Shown: in pieces, positions 47,446-60,353 of the stretch
Position numbering within the stretch: position 1 is the stretch's first letter
How the letters are laid out: each line of letters starts with the position of its first letter
Assembly: GCA_029931535.1 (NCBI GenBank)
Contig: JAQPZY010000807.1
Span: forward strand, 124,001-188,000
Length of the DNA: 64,000 nt
Direction: 5' to 3'
DNA from: Margaritifera margaritifera
Taxonomy: Eukaryota > Mollusca > Bivalvia > Unionida > Margaritiferidae
Position numbers and translations under genes: made by a program
Notes under the pieces: generated by a model
Database searches by the model: none
Told to the model about the DNA's origin: nothing
The model's input: the letters and a program-made list of their open reading frames with translations, nothing else

Positions 47446-48962
47446 ATAAGTTACATCCCTTAGACCGATACTACAGTGTTGTTTTATAGTTTTTACCTAT
47501 AGTTTTATGATATTAGCTTTTGTACTCTATCCCCTAAAATATCGAACTATATCGATCTAAAATTGAAGCATACTTCAAACATTATAAAAACTCCCATTCC
47601 TATCACGTGTTATGTTGGAAAGAAAGCCAATTTTCAACATATCAATCGACTAATATATTTAATGTATTTATAAGCGTTATTTAAACACTGAGCGAGAGAG
47701 AGAGAGAGAGATGTGGAGTCGTAGCAGTCTAAAAGAAGAATACTTCGACAAAACTGACTGAACAGTTTGATCATCCATTTTAAATATTTGTAAGGATTTG
47801 GTCCACTTGATAAACAGAGAAAACGGTTTACAAATATAGCATATATGGTCCTACAGAGCATGCGTGATACATAACGCATTAAACAACAATCTCTCTTTTT
47901 CAAGAGTGGCGCAGAGGCAAACACACCCGAAATTCCCAACACGCACAGACCCCAGTTACATAAAAAGAAAAAAAAATATTAATGCCTAGCTGTTTTGAGT
48001 GCATCTTTTAGGGAAATGAACTGTTACAAGATTTAGGGAATTAAAATCTTCCTGATATTTACTCTATAAAACTTACCAATGAAATCAATTTATGTTTGTA
48101 TCTTCTGTTGATACAATAACAGCTTACAATGGACATGTGTGTTCCTATATTGAATGCGACAACTAGAAACGATATGACATTAAATGTAGTACCTCACATC
48201 TCTCTCTCTCTATCTATCTCTCTCTTTCTCTCTGTTGAAGTATACGAATAATTGCATCTTTATGTCAAATTCCTATGGTTGACTCAAATATAGCTATTTC
48301 ATATAAAGAGTCAATGTGTGCAGTTTTAAATCCGACTTTGTCTTCCCTAAATTGTCTATTTGCTTTTGTTGAATTATTGTATATCGCCTGGCAAAGTTTA
48401 CGAGATCATTAAATTGTACTGTAAATTTAGCTGAACAGAAAAATGTTTATATTTATACACATCAAATACGTAATTTCTTTATTTTTCATAACGTACTATT
48501 TTAACAATCTTGCTATCGGGATTGATGATACGTTTTTTGATCTTATCATTATTAAATGTAATCTGTAAATCTATATTTTTTCTAAAACAATGCAGGAGAT
48601 CTTTTTGCTGTTCGAAATCGACACGTCAACTTTTTTATCCTCCAGTTTTTCATTGTATTTTACAACCAGCTTTGATCGCACCTTTATTCTTTCCAAACTT
48701 ATAAAATAATTCAAATTATACACGTTGATAATGAGATAGTAGCTTCGCGTTAACTCATGAAATATTTAACCTCTCTGGATTGTGTGAATCAAACACAATA
48801 CAGTTTTGTGCCGCTATTTATATTGTGCAAAATATGTATTTACTTTCTTCTAGGAACTTCACTGTATCTTCTTTAATATAAAATATTAGTTTTCTTGCAC
48901 TGTCAAGGGTATACTGAAGAGTTGTATTGCCTCTTCAATGCGCCTCAGAGTTGGCTTTGCTA

Positions 48963-49009
48963 ACGACAAGGATGTTGCTTCGTCGATGGCAAAGCAACAT
49001 CCTCGTCGT
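48963..49009. repeat. Inverted repeat / hairpin, 18-bp arms
   Basis: Arms 48963-48980 (ACGACAAGGATGTTGCTT) and 48992-49009 (AAGCAACATCCTCGTCGT) pair with one G-T wobble or mismatch around an 11-base loop. Confidence 0.8.
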
Positions 49010-49729
49010 GGTGAGTTTTGCAAGTGTCTTCGAAGTCTGTTCGAATCTTTCTAATTCGGTAGTTGGGTTTAATCTGTTTTAAATACAGTATTGCTCTCGC
49101 ACTCACATATAAATATCCCGTACTGCAACAATTACCTGGAAAGAGTCAAAGAGTCGAATGGGGTCATAAAACATCATGATATTGATGATCTATTTTTTCT
49201 CTCGATATCATCATCATCTCAAATCGCAGTGATGTGTGGCGATACTGATATATTGTATTTGGGTCATTGGTTGCACATGGCTTTTCTCATTGCTACTTAT
49301 AAACGTCTTGGCAATGAATCCCCAAACATTAGACGACAGCACGCGCATCATGCAGAAACTCGTGGCATGTTACCTTTGTTTACTTTGTTTTAACATGACA
49401 CAAGATGATATTTGATTTCAAAGTCATTCAAAATAGGTTGCAACTGATTGTGGTAGACAAGTCTGCCTGTAAATAAAACGTTAGATTAACACACAGTGGG
49501 AGAACCAGGCCATTCTATTTGTTTGTATCCTGTTATATATGCTGTGGCGAATACAGACTGGTACGATTTCCTATTACATTTTATGCATACCACTGCAAAG
49601 TGTTTTAAACAATTTATCTCAAGCTAGTATTTGCTAAAAGACATGACTAAAGAACACATCATGTTCATATATATATATATATATTGATACGAATAAATAA
49701 TATGATTATACAGGTTAGAGAATTCTAAT

Positions 49730-49815
49730 TCCTACTCTAAAGAGATTCGAACCCGAGTCCGTGGGTTACAGCACCTATCGCCTTGCCTGTATTCACCAAG
49801 CCTATGCTATCAATA
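49730..49815 (-). mobile_element. tRNA-like sequence, SINE head or tRNA pseudogene
   Basis: On the minus strand GGGTTCGAATCTC is a near-perfect RNA polymerase III B box. About 45 bp upstream TAGCATAGGCTTGG resembles an A box. The arms do not pair as in a functional tRNA, so I call it a SINE head or tRNA pseudogene. It differs from the SINE family at 12.9-16.4 kb. Confidence 0.4.
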
Positions 49816-49932
49816 CCATGCACACATCACCAAAATGATGCTACAATTTAACAATTCCGTTAATGTTATCAAGCATTCTCCTGTAGGATCCAGGGATAGC
49901 ACTTTCCGCTCTGTTTGGTGTATATTTGTAAT

Positions 49933-49934
<2 letters not shown>

Positions 49935-50025
<91 letters not shown>

Positions 50026-50186
50026 CTATATATACATACACATATACACACATATATTCATACATATAAACACACATATACACATAAATATATATCCATA
50101 TATATACACACACATTCACATATATATACACACATATATATGTGTGTATATGTGTATATATCTATCTGTCTATATATCTATCTATG

Positions 50187-50224
<38 letters not shown>
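49935..50224. repeat. (TC)n(TA)n with imperfect (TACA)n/(TATC)n tail
   Basis: TC run to 49979, TA run to 50020, then CA/TA/CT-mixed repeats to 50224. The long ORFs on both strands here are translated microsatellite. Confidence 0.95.
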
Positions 50225-51776
50225 ATTACTAGTCTAGGTCTTAAAATAATGTAACAGAAAGAAAATGAAACCAACAATGTAAGTAAAGTCAACAAACAAT
50301 TTATTTATAGACAATTAAAGTTAAAATTCAAAAGGCACTTACAATAACGCGAAGTAAAGTCCAAATAATACAATAATCTCAAGTGTCCTAATCACAAGTC
50401 TTAAATATAGAATGTTCCGAATGAATTCCAGTAGCCTTGAATGTCCTGATGTGTAAATAGTCTTGAATGTTCAGATGTGTCAGTAATCTTGAATGTCCTG
50501 ATATGCCTGAATGATGTAATCCAGAATATCTTTGAATGAATTCACAAAAATCCTTAAGTGAAGTATTAATCCAAATTGAGAATGAGCACGTTTAGTAATT
50601 CCAATGAATATTTCAAATAAATAATTCCTTGCTCTGATTCTCACAACTGTAATATCTGACTACTAAAATAAATTCCTTAATAGACTGATCTTTATACCAT
50701 GAAGTTTAGTATAGGAATGGAATCTTGTTTACCAAATGCTCTATAAATATAAAGGCAAGTCACCTGACAGAATATTCTAGAATATGAGTAACTGTGATGG
50801 AAAATATTGTGCGTACCTGACTTTTTTCACGTCAAGATACGGAAATTTCTAACCTAAGCTCTAAATGATATGTGAACAAGACTAAACTTGAACTCATATG
50901 CAGCATATATGTTATTTACAAAATGACCACTAAAGTACAATTTACCTAATGGACACATATTATACGTTCAATATACAAAACAATATATCGATGTGTATGT
51001 GCGTATATGTATGTATAAGTACGTATGTTTACGCATGTGTATGAGTATGTGTATATACAAATATAACGAGTGCGTGTATATATGTGTGCATGGGAATGTG
51101 TGTATATATACGTAAGATTATATCTTTAGTATTTATTGAGTGTGTATACATGCTGTAGATTTGTTTGACTGTATGCATTGAGCGTGTCACCATCAATGTT
51201 TGCAACAACCTTAAATGTATATGTATATACTTTCTGATGTCCAATCGGCTAAATGCGAATAAAGTTAATTCATATTTCTCCCTTGAGAGGTTTTAGGTAA
51301 TTAGACAAGAAACAGCATAAACTGATTTTTGGATACCCGGTAATTGTAGATATCAATGTACGGTAGGGATCTCAATACCTTTTATGCTGGGTCTAAATCC
51401 ATTATTGTAGGGAAAGAACCAAGGACAGGATTCTGGAGCCCCACTCTGATATGTGTTGACATTTGGGTCATTGGTTGCACATGGCTTTCTCAGATATTTA
51501 AAACACATAACTGACCAACAACTCTGGAAATAGTTTAAATTTACTTAAAATCACATGTACCCTAACTGGCTCCAATGCTCATGGGTGAGATCAAAATTAC
51601 ATATTCCTGGCACAGAGGACACCCACAGATTTTAGGTTATTTTACATGGATATAAGGATGTCCCTCCGTACGTAAGTAATGACTGAAGGCCTTTGTCACA
51701 ATATCCGTTGGTTTCTGTAAAAGCTGTGCCTCACACGCTGGTTTCTGTAACAGCAGATGGTGATGGTGGTGGGATT

Positions 51777-51780
<4 letters not shown>
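50225..51780. other. No supported gene; possible unidentified repeat
   Basis: The part 50280-50640 has several copies of TGAATGTCCTGATGTG-like words, which suggests the end of an unidentified mobile element. No coding signal. Confidence 0.35.
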
Positions 51781-51851
<71 letters not shown>

Positions 51852-51862
51852 TTGTGTGTGTG
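51781..51862. repeat. (TA)n(TG)n compound microsatellite
   Basis: TA run of about 60 bp followed by a TG-rich run. Confidence 0.95.
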
Positions 51863-54555
51863 AATCTCAAAAATGCACGACAGCTTTTAGCACTTATTGA
51901 AAGGTACGTAGTAGGCGATTGACACGCCTTCTATCCGTTTAGACAAATTTGATAGTAAGCAGAATTCTTCTAACATGACATATTTCTTTTATGACTAAAT
52001 ATGTATTGCGAATAAGATGTCGAAATTTATTTCTAATTTTTTTTTCAAGATTAATTTTGAGAAAGTCTATGATAACATAATTTGAAATTTGTAAGAGAAG
52101 ATGAAGGGGGGTAGTACCAAAATAAACCAAATGTTATCACCCACCAGAACAGTAGTTCTAGCCCGATTGTAGCCCGACCACTAATATTATGCTCAAAGCA
52201 TCCAAATATCGGCATAGATTACTAATGTTATCCTGTATAGACATAGCTAATACATTGTCGTTCCGTCTTGATCACTTACAAGGCGAGCGGCAAATATATA
52301 TGAATATAGTCCGCCCGGTCCTTTTCTGTGCATAAATCACCCGTAACCCCTAAATGACATATATTACCTTTACATTCATGAAACTCTATCATGAAAAATA
52401 ATTTAAACTAGTGCTATACATACTAAAAAATTAAAAAGTAATTTGATAACAAGAACTGATCTTTAAAACCTAAGAGACCATATATACTTTTACTTTCTAT
52501 TATTTTTTGTAGCCTAAACTGTAGTCTTCACAAACAATTCAATCAATTTTCGCTGAGATTGTTACTATGTAAAACCATTTTTGTTTCAAGCAACATGAAT
52601 CACTAGTGCAATAAATGCCTAATATTCAAAGATATTGAAGAAACACGAGAGCCTAATCACTCAAACGGTTTGTGTAAATAATAACATACATTCCAATGAG
52701 AAATACTCTGTCTAGTTCTATAAAAAAACACCTGAATTTAATTATAGCACTGCGTTAATTAAAAAATCGGCCATGTTGTAGGTATTGATATTGAGCAGTG
52801 TTATTTCTGCACACAAGTCTTGCATTGGTAAGGAAAAGTGAACTAGTCAGAAGATACAGTTTTGTTAGGTTTTTGTTTGTTGTTGTATACAAACGTGTTC
52901 TTTTCAAGACAATATAAAACTGAAAAGCTTTTTTTACAAAGACCTATGTGATAGGGATATATACAAATTGTAATGTGTTTTTCTTTCGTCTTACTTTACA
53001 GCGCGTGAAGAGAAAAATGTCTGTATATGGTAGAATATGAATCTCTTTTAACGTCGCGTTTCACCAACAGCAATACACAGTATGACGTAAAATTCACAGT
53101 CAAACTCTCGCGTCCTGTAATGTTGTGTCAGCAGTGTGAATCGATGCAAACCTAGAGATATTTTATTCATTGTTATGTAAGGCTTGAAAAAAAAGACTTG
53201 TAAAAGGGATCTATTTTCTAATGTTAATTCTTGGTTTAATTCTTCCGAACTTAAGTCCACTGGATAATAAAATATCACAACGTAGAAAACAGGCATTTAT
53301 CTTTAACTGCATTTAAACAAGTCCACAAAAATTGTATGGCTACTTTTGGTTGATGTTAAAATAAGTAAAACTTTCCTTGATATTTTCATGCCTACTATTT
53401 TGATAAATTTTCCTTCTTCTTGACAACACTTCGATATATATGGAAAATATTGCCTAGTCTATAATTTATCTCACAGTAACTGTCAAGTTGAAACAGGTCT
53501 GTATTGATAACTGTTTTATCCCTGTTGAGTGCACTTCTCTATCAGTGATAATTTAATCCCACCTAAACACTCGAGTTTGAACTGTTTGAACTGTTTATCT
53601 GACTTGCAATTTATATTGGGTATTTCAATTCATATGAGGACAGATTCTGATTATGTGAAATTAGGATGTTAAGTAAAAGATTATAAAAATCAAACTCGAA
53701 CGCCACAATAACTCTTATAAATTGTCAAACTTCTTCTTTTAACACGAAATCACTAACTTTTACGTTCTCCAAAATAACGTCTGTGCAGCAAAACGCATCT
53801 AGTCCTTCCATAAGAAATAACAACCTGAACGTTTATATGCATTAATAAAAATGTTCCGTCCCTTCACCCGTAAAACACAAAAACGTAACAAAAAACAATA
53901 ATATATTGCAACTTTGATAATATCTCTAAAAATATTCTGTAAGAATAGACCATTACACCGATAATTAGGACTTTGATTCGATGGTCATATATTTTTCTCT
54001 ATCAGAAGTTTATTTTTAAGGCAATTTCTATAGAAGGTGGTATACACTATTATTAAGTTTAAGGCACTCTGTTTGCTATGGTTTTGAGCAACGCCTTTGA
54101 GACTTCATAAAAGTTCATTAGTGTGAGCTTTGTATTTCATAAAATAACTTCTTATGGGATGTGGCTATACAAATACAACTATATAAATACATACATCTGA
54201 AAGAAATGTCTATTCTTAATTCAGTGATCAAAAATGTGTAGCCTTTGCTAACTTCCACACTAAACTCTCTTTGACAAAGAGTTAGAAGCCTTGAAAAAAG
54301 TTTTGAATCTTAATACAGTTTCGATTGAATTTCCATTACAACACAAACATGTATATCCATAACTACTGAAAGAAAAAGTGGTACAAGGGCCGTTTGTGAT
54401 AATTTCCTCTTCAGTATAGGCATGCATGTACATTACTTTGCAGTATTAGTGTACATGGAATTATCTGACAGCACACTGTTCAAGATATCAACTGTATTTT
54501 AGCCATCATGCAGTCAGCAATTCTCAGTCTTCTTTTCTTGACAGCAACATACTTA
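51863..54555. other. No supported gene
   Basis: About 2.7 kb of AT-rich sequence without repeat structure or convincing exons on either strand. The minus frames at 51939-52130 and 53048-53296 lack support. Confidence 0.45.
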
Positions 54556-54712
54556 TGTAAACTCACGTTCTTTACTGAACATCAAGTTACATTTGTCTAT
54601 GGAGTCACATAAATAGGTAAACTCAAGTTCTTTACTGTACATAGCCTTGCTATTATCCGTGGGGTCACATAAATAGGTGAACTCACCTTCTTTACTGAAC
54701 ATACGGTTGCTA
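54556..54712. repeat. Three-unit tandem repeat, about 60 bp
   Basis: Units start at 54556, 54617 and 54677, sharing GTAAACTCA.(G/C)TTCTTTACTG, ACAT and GGGGTCACATAAATAG. Confidence 0.85.
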
Positions 54713-54869
54713 AACTTGAATTACTTAAGACTGTAAGTACGCATACCTAATTTGTACCTCCTTTGAAATTTTGAAATTGAATCAAAATAATGGCCTCTAT
54801 GAAGAGTAATGCAAATATCAGCATTGATATGATGCTGATACTACTCAACGAAAACGTATAAAGTGACTA

Positions 54870-54872
<3 letters not shown>

Positions 54873-54900
<28 letters not shown>
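54873..54900. repeat. (AT)n microsatellite
   Basis: Short perfect AT run. Confidence 0.9.
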
Positions 54901-54902
<2 letters not shown>

Positions 54903-55063
54903 CTGAAAGCAATATTCCCATTATTGAGAAGGAAGAAAATTGATGCACAAGATAATTTGATATATGCACATAAACAGACGGTATCTTTCTCATGCATTTT
55001 GTTCCTTCTATTTCTGTCCAGTTTCGTTGTTCACAAATTGCATTGCTTCAATTAAATATTGTT

Positions 55064-55156
55064 CATTTTCTTACAAAATATTCAGCTGTTGACATTGATC
55101 ATATTCTTATAAAATATTCAGCTGTATTGATCATATTCTTGCAAAATATTCAGCTT
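55064..55156. repeat. Three-unit tandem repeat, about 31-36 bp
   Basis: Units on the theme ATTGATCATATTCTTATAAA followed by ATATTCAGCTGT. The frame at 54992-55225 is made largely of it. Confidence 0.85.
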
Positions 55157-55849
55157 TATACATTAATTATGTTAATTCACATTCAAATTACAATGTCGGA
55201 AAAGTTATGTATGGTACATTTTTAACTGGCACATAATGTAGGAGAGCTCATACTGATGGCACTCGTCACCAGCGAAGTTGCCTTTGGAGTTTTCCAGGTT
55301 TACACCTTTATATGTTTACGAGGGATATTACAAAAGTGTTGAACGTTAATTCGCTGTTAAACACAGTTCTTCATTAGTGAACAGTACGACATTGCATCCT
55401 TTTAACGTACTCCCATTTCACCTCTACACACTTTATCACGAGCATCTTTAAAGCAATGAAACCCCCTCTCATTTGTAGGATATGACAGAGAATTACATCC
55501 GCAAACTTTATCCAGGCAGTCCTTAATATCAATGGAAGATTACCCTAAGAGCATACAGGTTTTTGCAGTATTTTCTCTGGACATTATCATGTTTGTTTTC
55601 CTTCTGCGACGTTTTTATGGCACTGTCAATTACCAATGTTATGTACTTAGACTGTAATTTATGTGATTACTGCTTTTCAATTAAATTTTACTTTATCAGT
55701 GAAAAGTAAAGATCAAAGCATTCAAGCGTTCCAGGCAAAATTATAAGTAATCGAACGCTCTATAACTCTACCTCTAGAGGCGGATGTATGTATAAGTCCT
55801 TATATATGTCAGTCCGTCCGGCACACAATCTTATTTGCGCATGTTGCTG
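55157..55849. other. No supported gene
   Basis: AT-rich unassigned sequence. Confidence 0.4.
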
Positions 55850-56700
55850 ATTCAGCTCTTTTTGATGCATGGGTATGAAACTTTGTAAATATTACGGACA
55901 TCACTTAAATATATGCATATTGACAAATCATTTTGTTTCCGCAATTTATTTTTAACAGATTTATTACCCTTTTTGACTTGAAGATCAATGTAGTGCATCA
56001 CACAATCTTATTAAAGCAACTAGTCCCACAGGGGTTGATGGATTGCCATGAAACTTGGAAAATATTATGGATCAACATGAAACTTTGAGACAGACACATT
56101 TGGTGAATGTTGCTATCATCATGTGAAGATGAGCATATCCAGAAATCAATTTACTCCCGAAATTTGTGTTATATAGTTATTGCTCACTTTGTGCATTAGC
56201 TTCATGCAGTGCAGACACAATGTCGTTCCAGCAAATAGCCCCGCAGGGTTTGCTGGATTGCAATAAAACTTATAGCATGGTCATCACCTGAAGATACGCA
56301 CGTATCAATGTAATCCCGCAATTGTTATTAGAGTTAGTGCCCTCTTTTACTCTGAGCTGAAAGCTATGTATGACAAACTAGTGTGAACGCGTCAAGTCTC
56401 ATATATCATTGGATTGCTGTGACGGTTGGTAAATGCTAATATCTTCATATGGACATGCACATTTCCAAAAAGCAATGTGCTTATGCAAATGGTGTTAAAG
56501 TTATAACCCTATGGAGCTGGGTGTAGTGTATAGCAGAGTCCTCTGAACACAACTAGTCTAAAATTTCTCGGAGGATCGCAATGAAATGTTGAACATCTTA
56601 TTTCAAGAAACGCATATCCACATATTGCTGTCCTTCTCCAATATTTGTTAGAGTTATTGCCCCGGATTTCTTTCTGCTGAATGCAGTGTATAGGACTCAC
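55850..56700. repeat. Degenerate tandem repeat, unit about 170-200 bp
   Basis: Four to five diverged units with GGATTGC.ATGAAACTT, ATCATCTGAAGATG-like, GCATATCCA...AATCAATTTAC and TT(A/G)TTAGAGTTATTGCCC landmarks in the same order. It is a repeat type I recall as frequent in mollusc genomes. No shared open frame. Confidence 0.6.
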
Positions 56701-56992
56701 GGTACTACTTCAGCTCTCATAGTAAACCTATGTAAACACCATGATATTAAAAAATCAATAACTTTACATTTCTGAATGCTCATGGTCAAACCTATATTAG
56801 ACATATACTTGATGCAACCATCTCTGTAGAGAAAACAAAACGAGCAGTGTCATTTCCTGGATCTACATGTGTTTGAAACATTTGTTTTCAATTAAGCACC
56901 AAAGAGGCAGGTACTAATTTCAGAAATGAGTTTTTTTCCAAACTCATGTCCGTAAAAGGGCTGAAATTCCATCTATAAAACATGGTCTCTAC

Positions 56993-56995
<3 letters not shown>

Positions 56996-57048
<53 letters not shown>

Positions 57049-57092
57049 GAGAGAGAGAGAGAAAGATAGAGAAAGAAAGAGAGAAAAAGAGA
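56996..57092. repeat. (TA)n(GA)n compound microsatellite
   Basis: TA run of about 50 bp followed by a GA run that becomes imperfect. Confidence 0.95.
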
Positions 57093-57281
57093 GATATTCT
57101 TATAAAGTGTCTGTCTCAAGCTTGTGGATTTTATCGCATGTCGGGTATTGCTTTCTTTTTCCGTGCATTATCTCTTTTTCCTATATTTAATATCGTCATG
57201 TTCTCTTCAGATCTTTTTATGGATTAAAACAAATCTTAATATAAATTATTATTTGTATTTGTATGATAATATTAGCATTTA

Positions 57282-57285
<4 letters not shown>

Positions 57286-57325
<40 letters not shown>
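57286..57325. repeat. (AT)n microsatellite
   Basis: Perfect AT run. Confidence 0.95.
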
Positions 57326-57327
<2 letters not shown>

Positions 57328-59296
57328 TCACTAAATTTAAAATAAAAATGATATAAATGATGACAGCAAAACATATAGGACACACAAAAGTATGGTACAT
57401 ATTTAATGTTTATTCAGTCAACCCTTATGTACGCGATACATGATTTTGAAGAAATAATACAACAAAAATGAGAATAAAATAGAAAATAATTTACTTTTCG
57501 CTGCAACACAAAAGACATAAAACTATATACACTGGGGGTGGACAGTGTTGACTGCACCTGACAAATAACACATATGTGGAAATATTCTTGTTAAGGGACA
57601 CTGTGAATCAGCATCTCTGACGGTCTGCTCAGGAAAAAAAACAAAAACAAACACACACAATATAAAAACTCTACAAATAATATATTATATTATTAATAAT
57701 ATGGTAGATATTAGTCCATCTGTGTGTTAAATTATGAGGATAATATCGGGAAATTACGTGTGTGTAAGCTGACTGAAAGTTCTTCACTTTAAACAGGATG
57801 TATTATTCTAAGATAATAGAGTAATCGACTTTACAGGCCAGGAGATTAGAAAAGGTCATTATGAAGTTCATGTCATTCGTTCCACTTGAAAATGAATTTT
57901 GGAAATTCATCTACTCATTTAAACCTGTATCGTTCAGATTTATAATAAGTAAATATTAAATTTGAAAAAGCGATAATAACCATTCACCTTGGCCTGTCAT
58001 GAATGCTTATAATGACAGAGGCGAGAGAACATTTGGATCCAATATATCTGAATGAATTTATATTCCGAATCAACTCCAAAATAGAGAACTGTAATATGAA
58101 CCTTTACTGACGACAACATTTTTGCAAGGATAAATTAGATACAACACTTTTTAATGAGAAATGCATTCTGGTAGCATATTTAGGTTGCGCTAAATGCTAT
58201 TTGTAAGCTATTTAACCAAATTAATTGTGAATCTCACTTTATGTTTTGCTCAAAGCCAAATATGTATTGCAAAACTGTAAGCATTAGATTATCGTACTCT
58301 CAGGAAATCCGAGCAGGTTTCGCCGTCTAATTAGCATAGCTATTTGTTTAAGATCGGATTATCATTCGTAACATCATCGTCCCTTTCCGATACGAGTCGA
58401 ATAACTTTGACTCTCTGAAAGAAACTCGGAGGTAATCATCAACCTACTTCCAAAATTGATAACATCCGGCTAAATGTGCGAAGAACAGATTCCTATAAAA
58501 TGATATGTGTTGTAAATAACACTCGATAATGTTCACCATATACTGAAATGCTTGCACGAAACAATTAAAGAAATCATCTTGTTTCAATTGCCTGAAGCGA
58601 TTGCTTACATTGCCATTAATGATTCGAAGTCATCTAGTCATTGTGACTTCAATGACTTTATCATGACGTAATGAAAACCATGAGTAGTTTAAAATGTCCT
58701 TTATTTACATCTAATATTGTTTTCAATCACGCGATGGAAAAGCCTAGGATATTCAGATTGATGGAATTCTCTGTCCTTGAAAACAAAATGAAATGTCGTG
58801 ACGAGTAATAGATGGTTATTAAGCTATTAAAGATCTTTTTTTTTCTTCCAGAAAAGAATACTGAATAGTTGTAAACAGCATAGATGACCCATTGATCTAA
58901 TGTCTGACCGTTTGACCAACCCAAGGACGTGAAGGCTAGGTAAATATTTACACTTAGCTGGGTAACTGGATTGGTCCGTGGACCATATAGGTGTATTCTA
59001 TGAGATAGTTGCGAGATCAATTGTTTGCTCATTGTTTCGTATGTCCGTTTTAGATAAATTATGGAATCTGAAAAGTATTCAAGAATTAATACACAGTATA
59101 CATTTCAATATGGTTCTTACATCATTCATTCTAGGCTCATAAATATGGACATTTTATATGTCCAGAGTTCAAAACATTTTTCGATAGCTATAAGCATAAC
59201 ATTTGAGTTGTAAATGGTAGGTACGTTGGTAAGTTAGTAACAATGCATTTAAGTAAGTATGCATATATGTATGTATGTATCCAGACAACGCCATCG

Positions 59297-59314
59297 TTTA
59301 TTCACGTCTTTATT
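59297..59314 (-). terminator. Two polyadenylation signals for the GIMAP gene
   Basis: TTTATT at 59297-59302 and 59309-59314 read AATAAA on the minus strand, about 90-110 bases after the stop codon of the GTPase gene. Confidence 0.5.
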
Positions 59315-59404
59315 TTATGTTCTGAGTGTTAAAAAGCTTGGATAATACAAGCTATTGATATAGGTCCCTTGGAGCTTGAAATAAGCGAAGTATGATACAG
59401 AGTT

Positions 59405-60310
59405 TTACCGTGTGTGTGTGAATATTCTCCAAATCAAAGGCAATGCGGACATAACCCCTCCTATAACATTTGCAGCCGCTGCACCAGCAGCTGCTGGTAT
59501 TGCAACGTACACTGCGGCAGCTGCTACAACCACAGCTCCTGTTCCTGCAGCTACTTTAACTCCCTTGCGGATCATCTGTCGTTTCATTTCCTCAACCTGT
59601 TCACGTAATATTGTTTTTATTTGTTCACCAGTCAGGCGTTGAATGTTCCACTCATGAACATGTTTTTGAAGGACATTTCTATAGATGTCAATATTTTCGG
59701 CGTAAGTATTTTTTCCATTTTGGGAGACTTCATTTGCTAGTCGCAGTAATCGCTCCAGTTTTCCATCCCTCCTTACTACACTTTTTTCAAAGTTATTCAG
59801 AGTTATGTATCGTCCACCGCACTCATCAAGTAACTTCTTCACACTGGTGTTCTCCATAAACGTTTTCATACAATCTCCTGCCACGTATTCATTCGTTTCC
59901 ACTTGATCCTCGTGCGTGAAAATAACTATCGTGTAATTGAAAAGTTTTTGACCGAACATCATACCCAGGAGCCCCAGAATCTGTTCCCCTTCATCCGTGA
60001 ATCGCCCAAACTTTATTACAAGTAGAAATGCATGAGGACCCGGCTTGACATGATCTAGAGATTTTTGAACCTCCATTGCTGTCTGAAGCATTGGTCTCGT
60101 ATTGTCAAACAAGCCTGGAGTGTCCACAACAGTTACCTTTCTCTCGTCCAGAAACGCAGAACATGATGTCAGTTCCTGTGTTACTGAATTGAACCTTTTG
60201 TGCATGGACACAAAAGCTTCTTTCCTTAAGATAAAATTTCCAGTTGCGCTTTTCCCCTCACCGGTTTTACCAAGCAAAATAAATCGAAGTTCAGCTTTCT
60301 TCTCAGCCAT
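59405..60310 (-). CDS. GTPase IMAP (AIG1) family member, 301 residues
   Basis: AIG1-type GTPase. In 301-residue numbering it has G1 GKTGEGKSATGN (from residue 14), a G2-region Thr in SVTQELTS, G3 DTPG (63-66), the family-specific conserved box FLLVIKFGRFTDE (95-107), G4 THED (132-135) and a G5-like ITLNN. A charged helical region follows and then a 40-odd residue Ala/Gly/Val segment near 251-296 that could insert in or lie on a membrane, as in GIMAPs anchored on organelles. Start: ATG at 60310 (MAEKKAEL). An upstream ATG at 60373 lies before a splice acceptor (TTTCTTTCACAG ending at 60342), so it is probably intronic and a 5' UTR exon lies further up. GIMAPs switch by GTP-dependent oligomerisation. 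In molluscs the family is expanded and linked to immunity. All motifs are intact with no break. Confidence 0.9.
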   Translation of the reverse strand: MAEKKAELRFILLGKTGEGKSATGNFILRKEAFVSMHKRFNSVTQELTSCSAFLDERKVTVVDTPGLFDNTRPMLQTAMEVQKSLDHVKPGPHAFLLVIKFGRFTDEGEQILGLLGMMFGQKLFNYTIVIFTHEDQVETNEYVAGDCMKTFMENTSVKKLLDECGGRYITLNNFEKSVVRRDGKLERLLRLANEVSQNGKNTYAENIDIYRNVLQKHVHEWNIQRLTGEQIKTILREQVEEMKRQMIRKGVKVAAGTGAVVVAAAAVYVAIPAAAGAAAANVIGGVMSALPLIWRIFTHTR

Positions 60311-60341
60311 ATTTTCACCAAAGGGAATTATTTTAATGGAC

Positions 60342-60353
60342 CTGTGAAAGAAA
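60342..60353 (-). other. 3' splice site before the GIMAP coding exon
   Basis: On the minus strand TTTCTTTCACAG ends at 60342 and the coding exon begins at 60341, 31 bases before the start codon. The whole protein is thus in a single exon downstream of a presumed untranslated exon. Confidence 0.5.

Larger units (their letters stand above)
47446..49934. other. No supported gene; short GA/CT runs and a hairpin
   Basis: AT-rich. GA run at 47692-47710, CT runs at 48199-48233, a hairpin at 48963-49009 and a tRNA-like segment near 49730-49815. A block of about 33 bp (TTTGGGTCATTGGTTGCACA, then TGGCTTT) at 49257-49290 recurs at 51465-51497, marking an undefined dispersed repeat. Confidence 0.5.
56701..59296. 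other. No supported gene; microsatellites inside
   Basis: AT-rich, with a (TA)n(GA)n run at 56996-57092 and an AT run at 57286-57325. The frames at 56982-57227 and 58727-59032 have no family or splice support. Confidence 0.45.

Noticed and set aside
49730..49815. Functional tRNA gene
   Set aside because: The B box is good but the acceptor, anticodon and T arms do not pair, so it was kept only as a SINE head or pseudogene.
59412..60347. Plus-strand frames of 64-82 codons opposite the GIMAP gene
   Set aside because: They are shadows of the intact minus-strand coding sequence.
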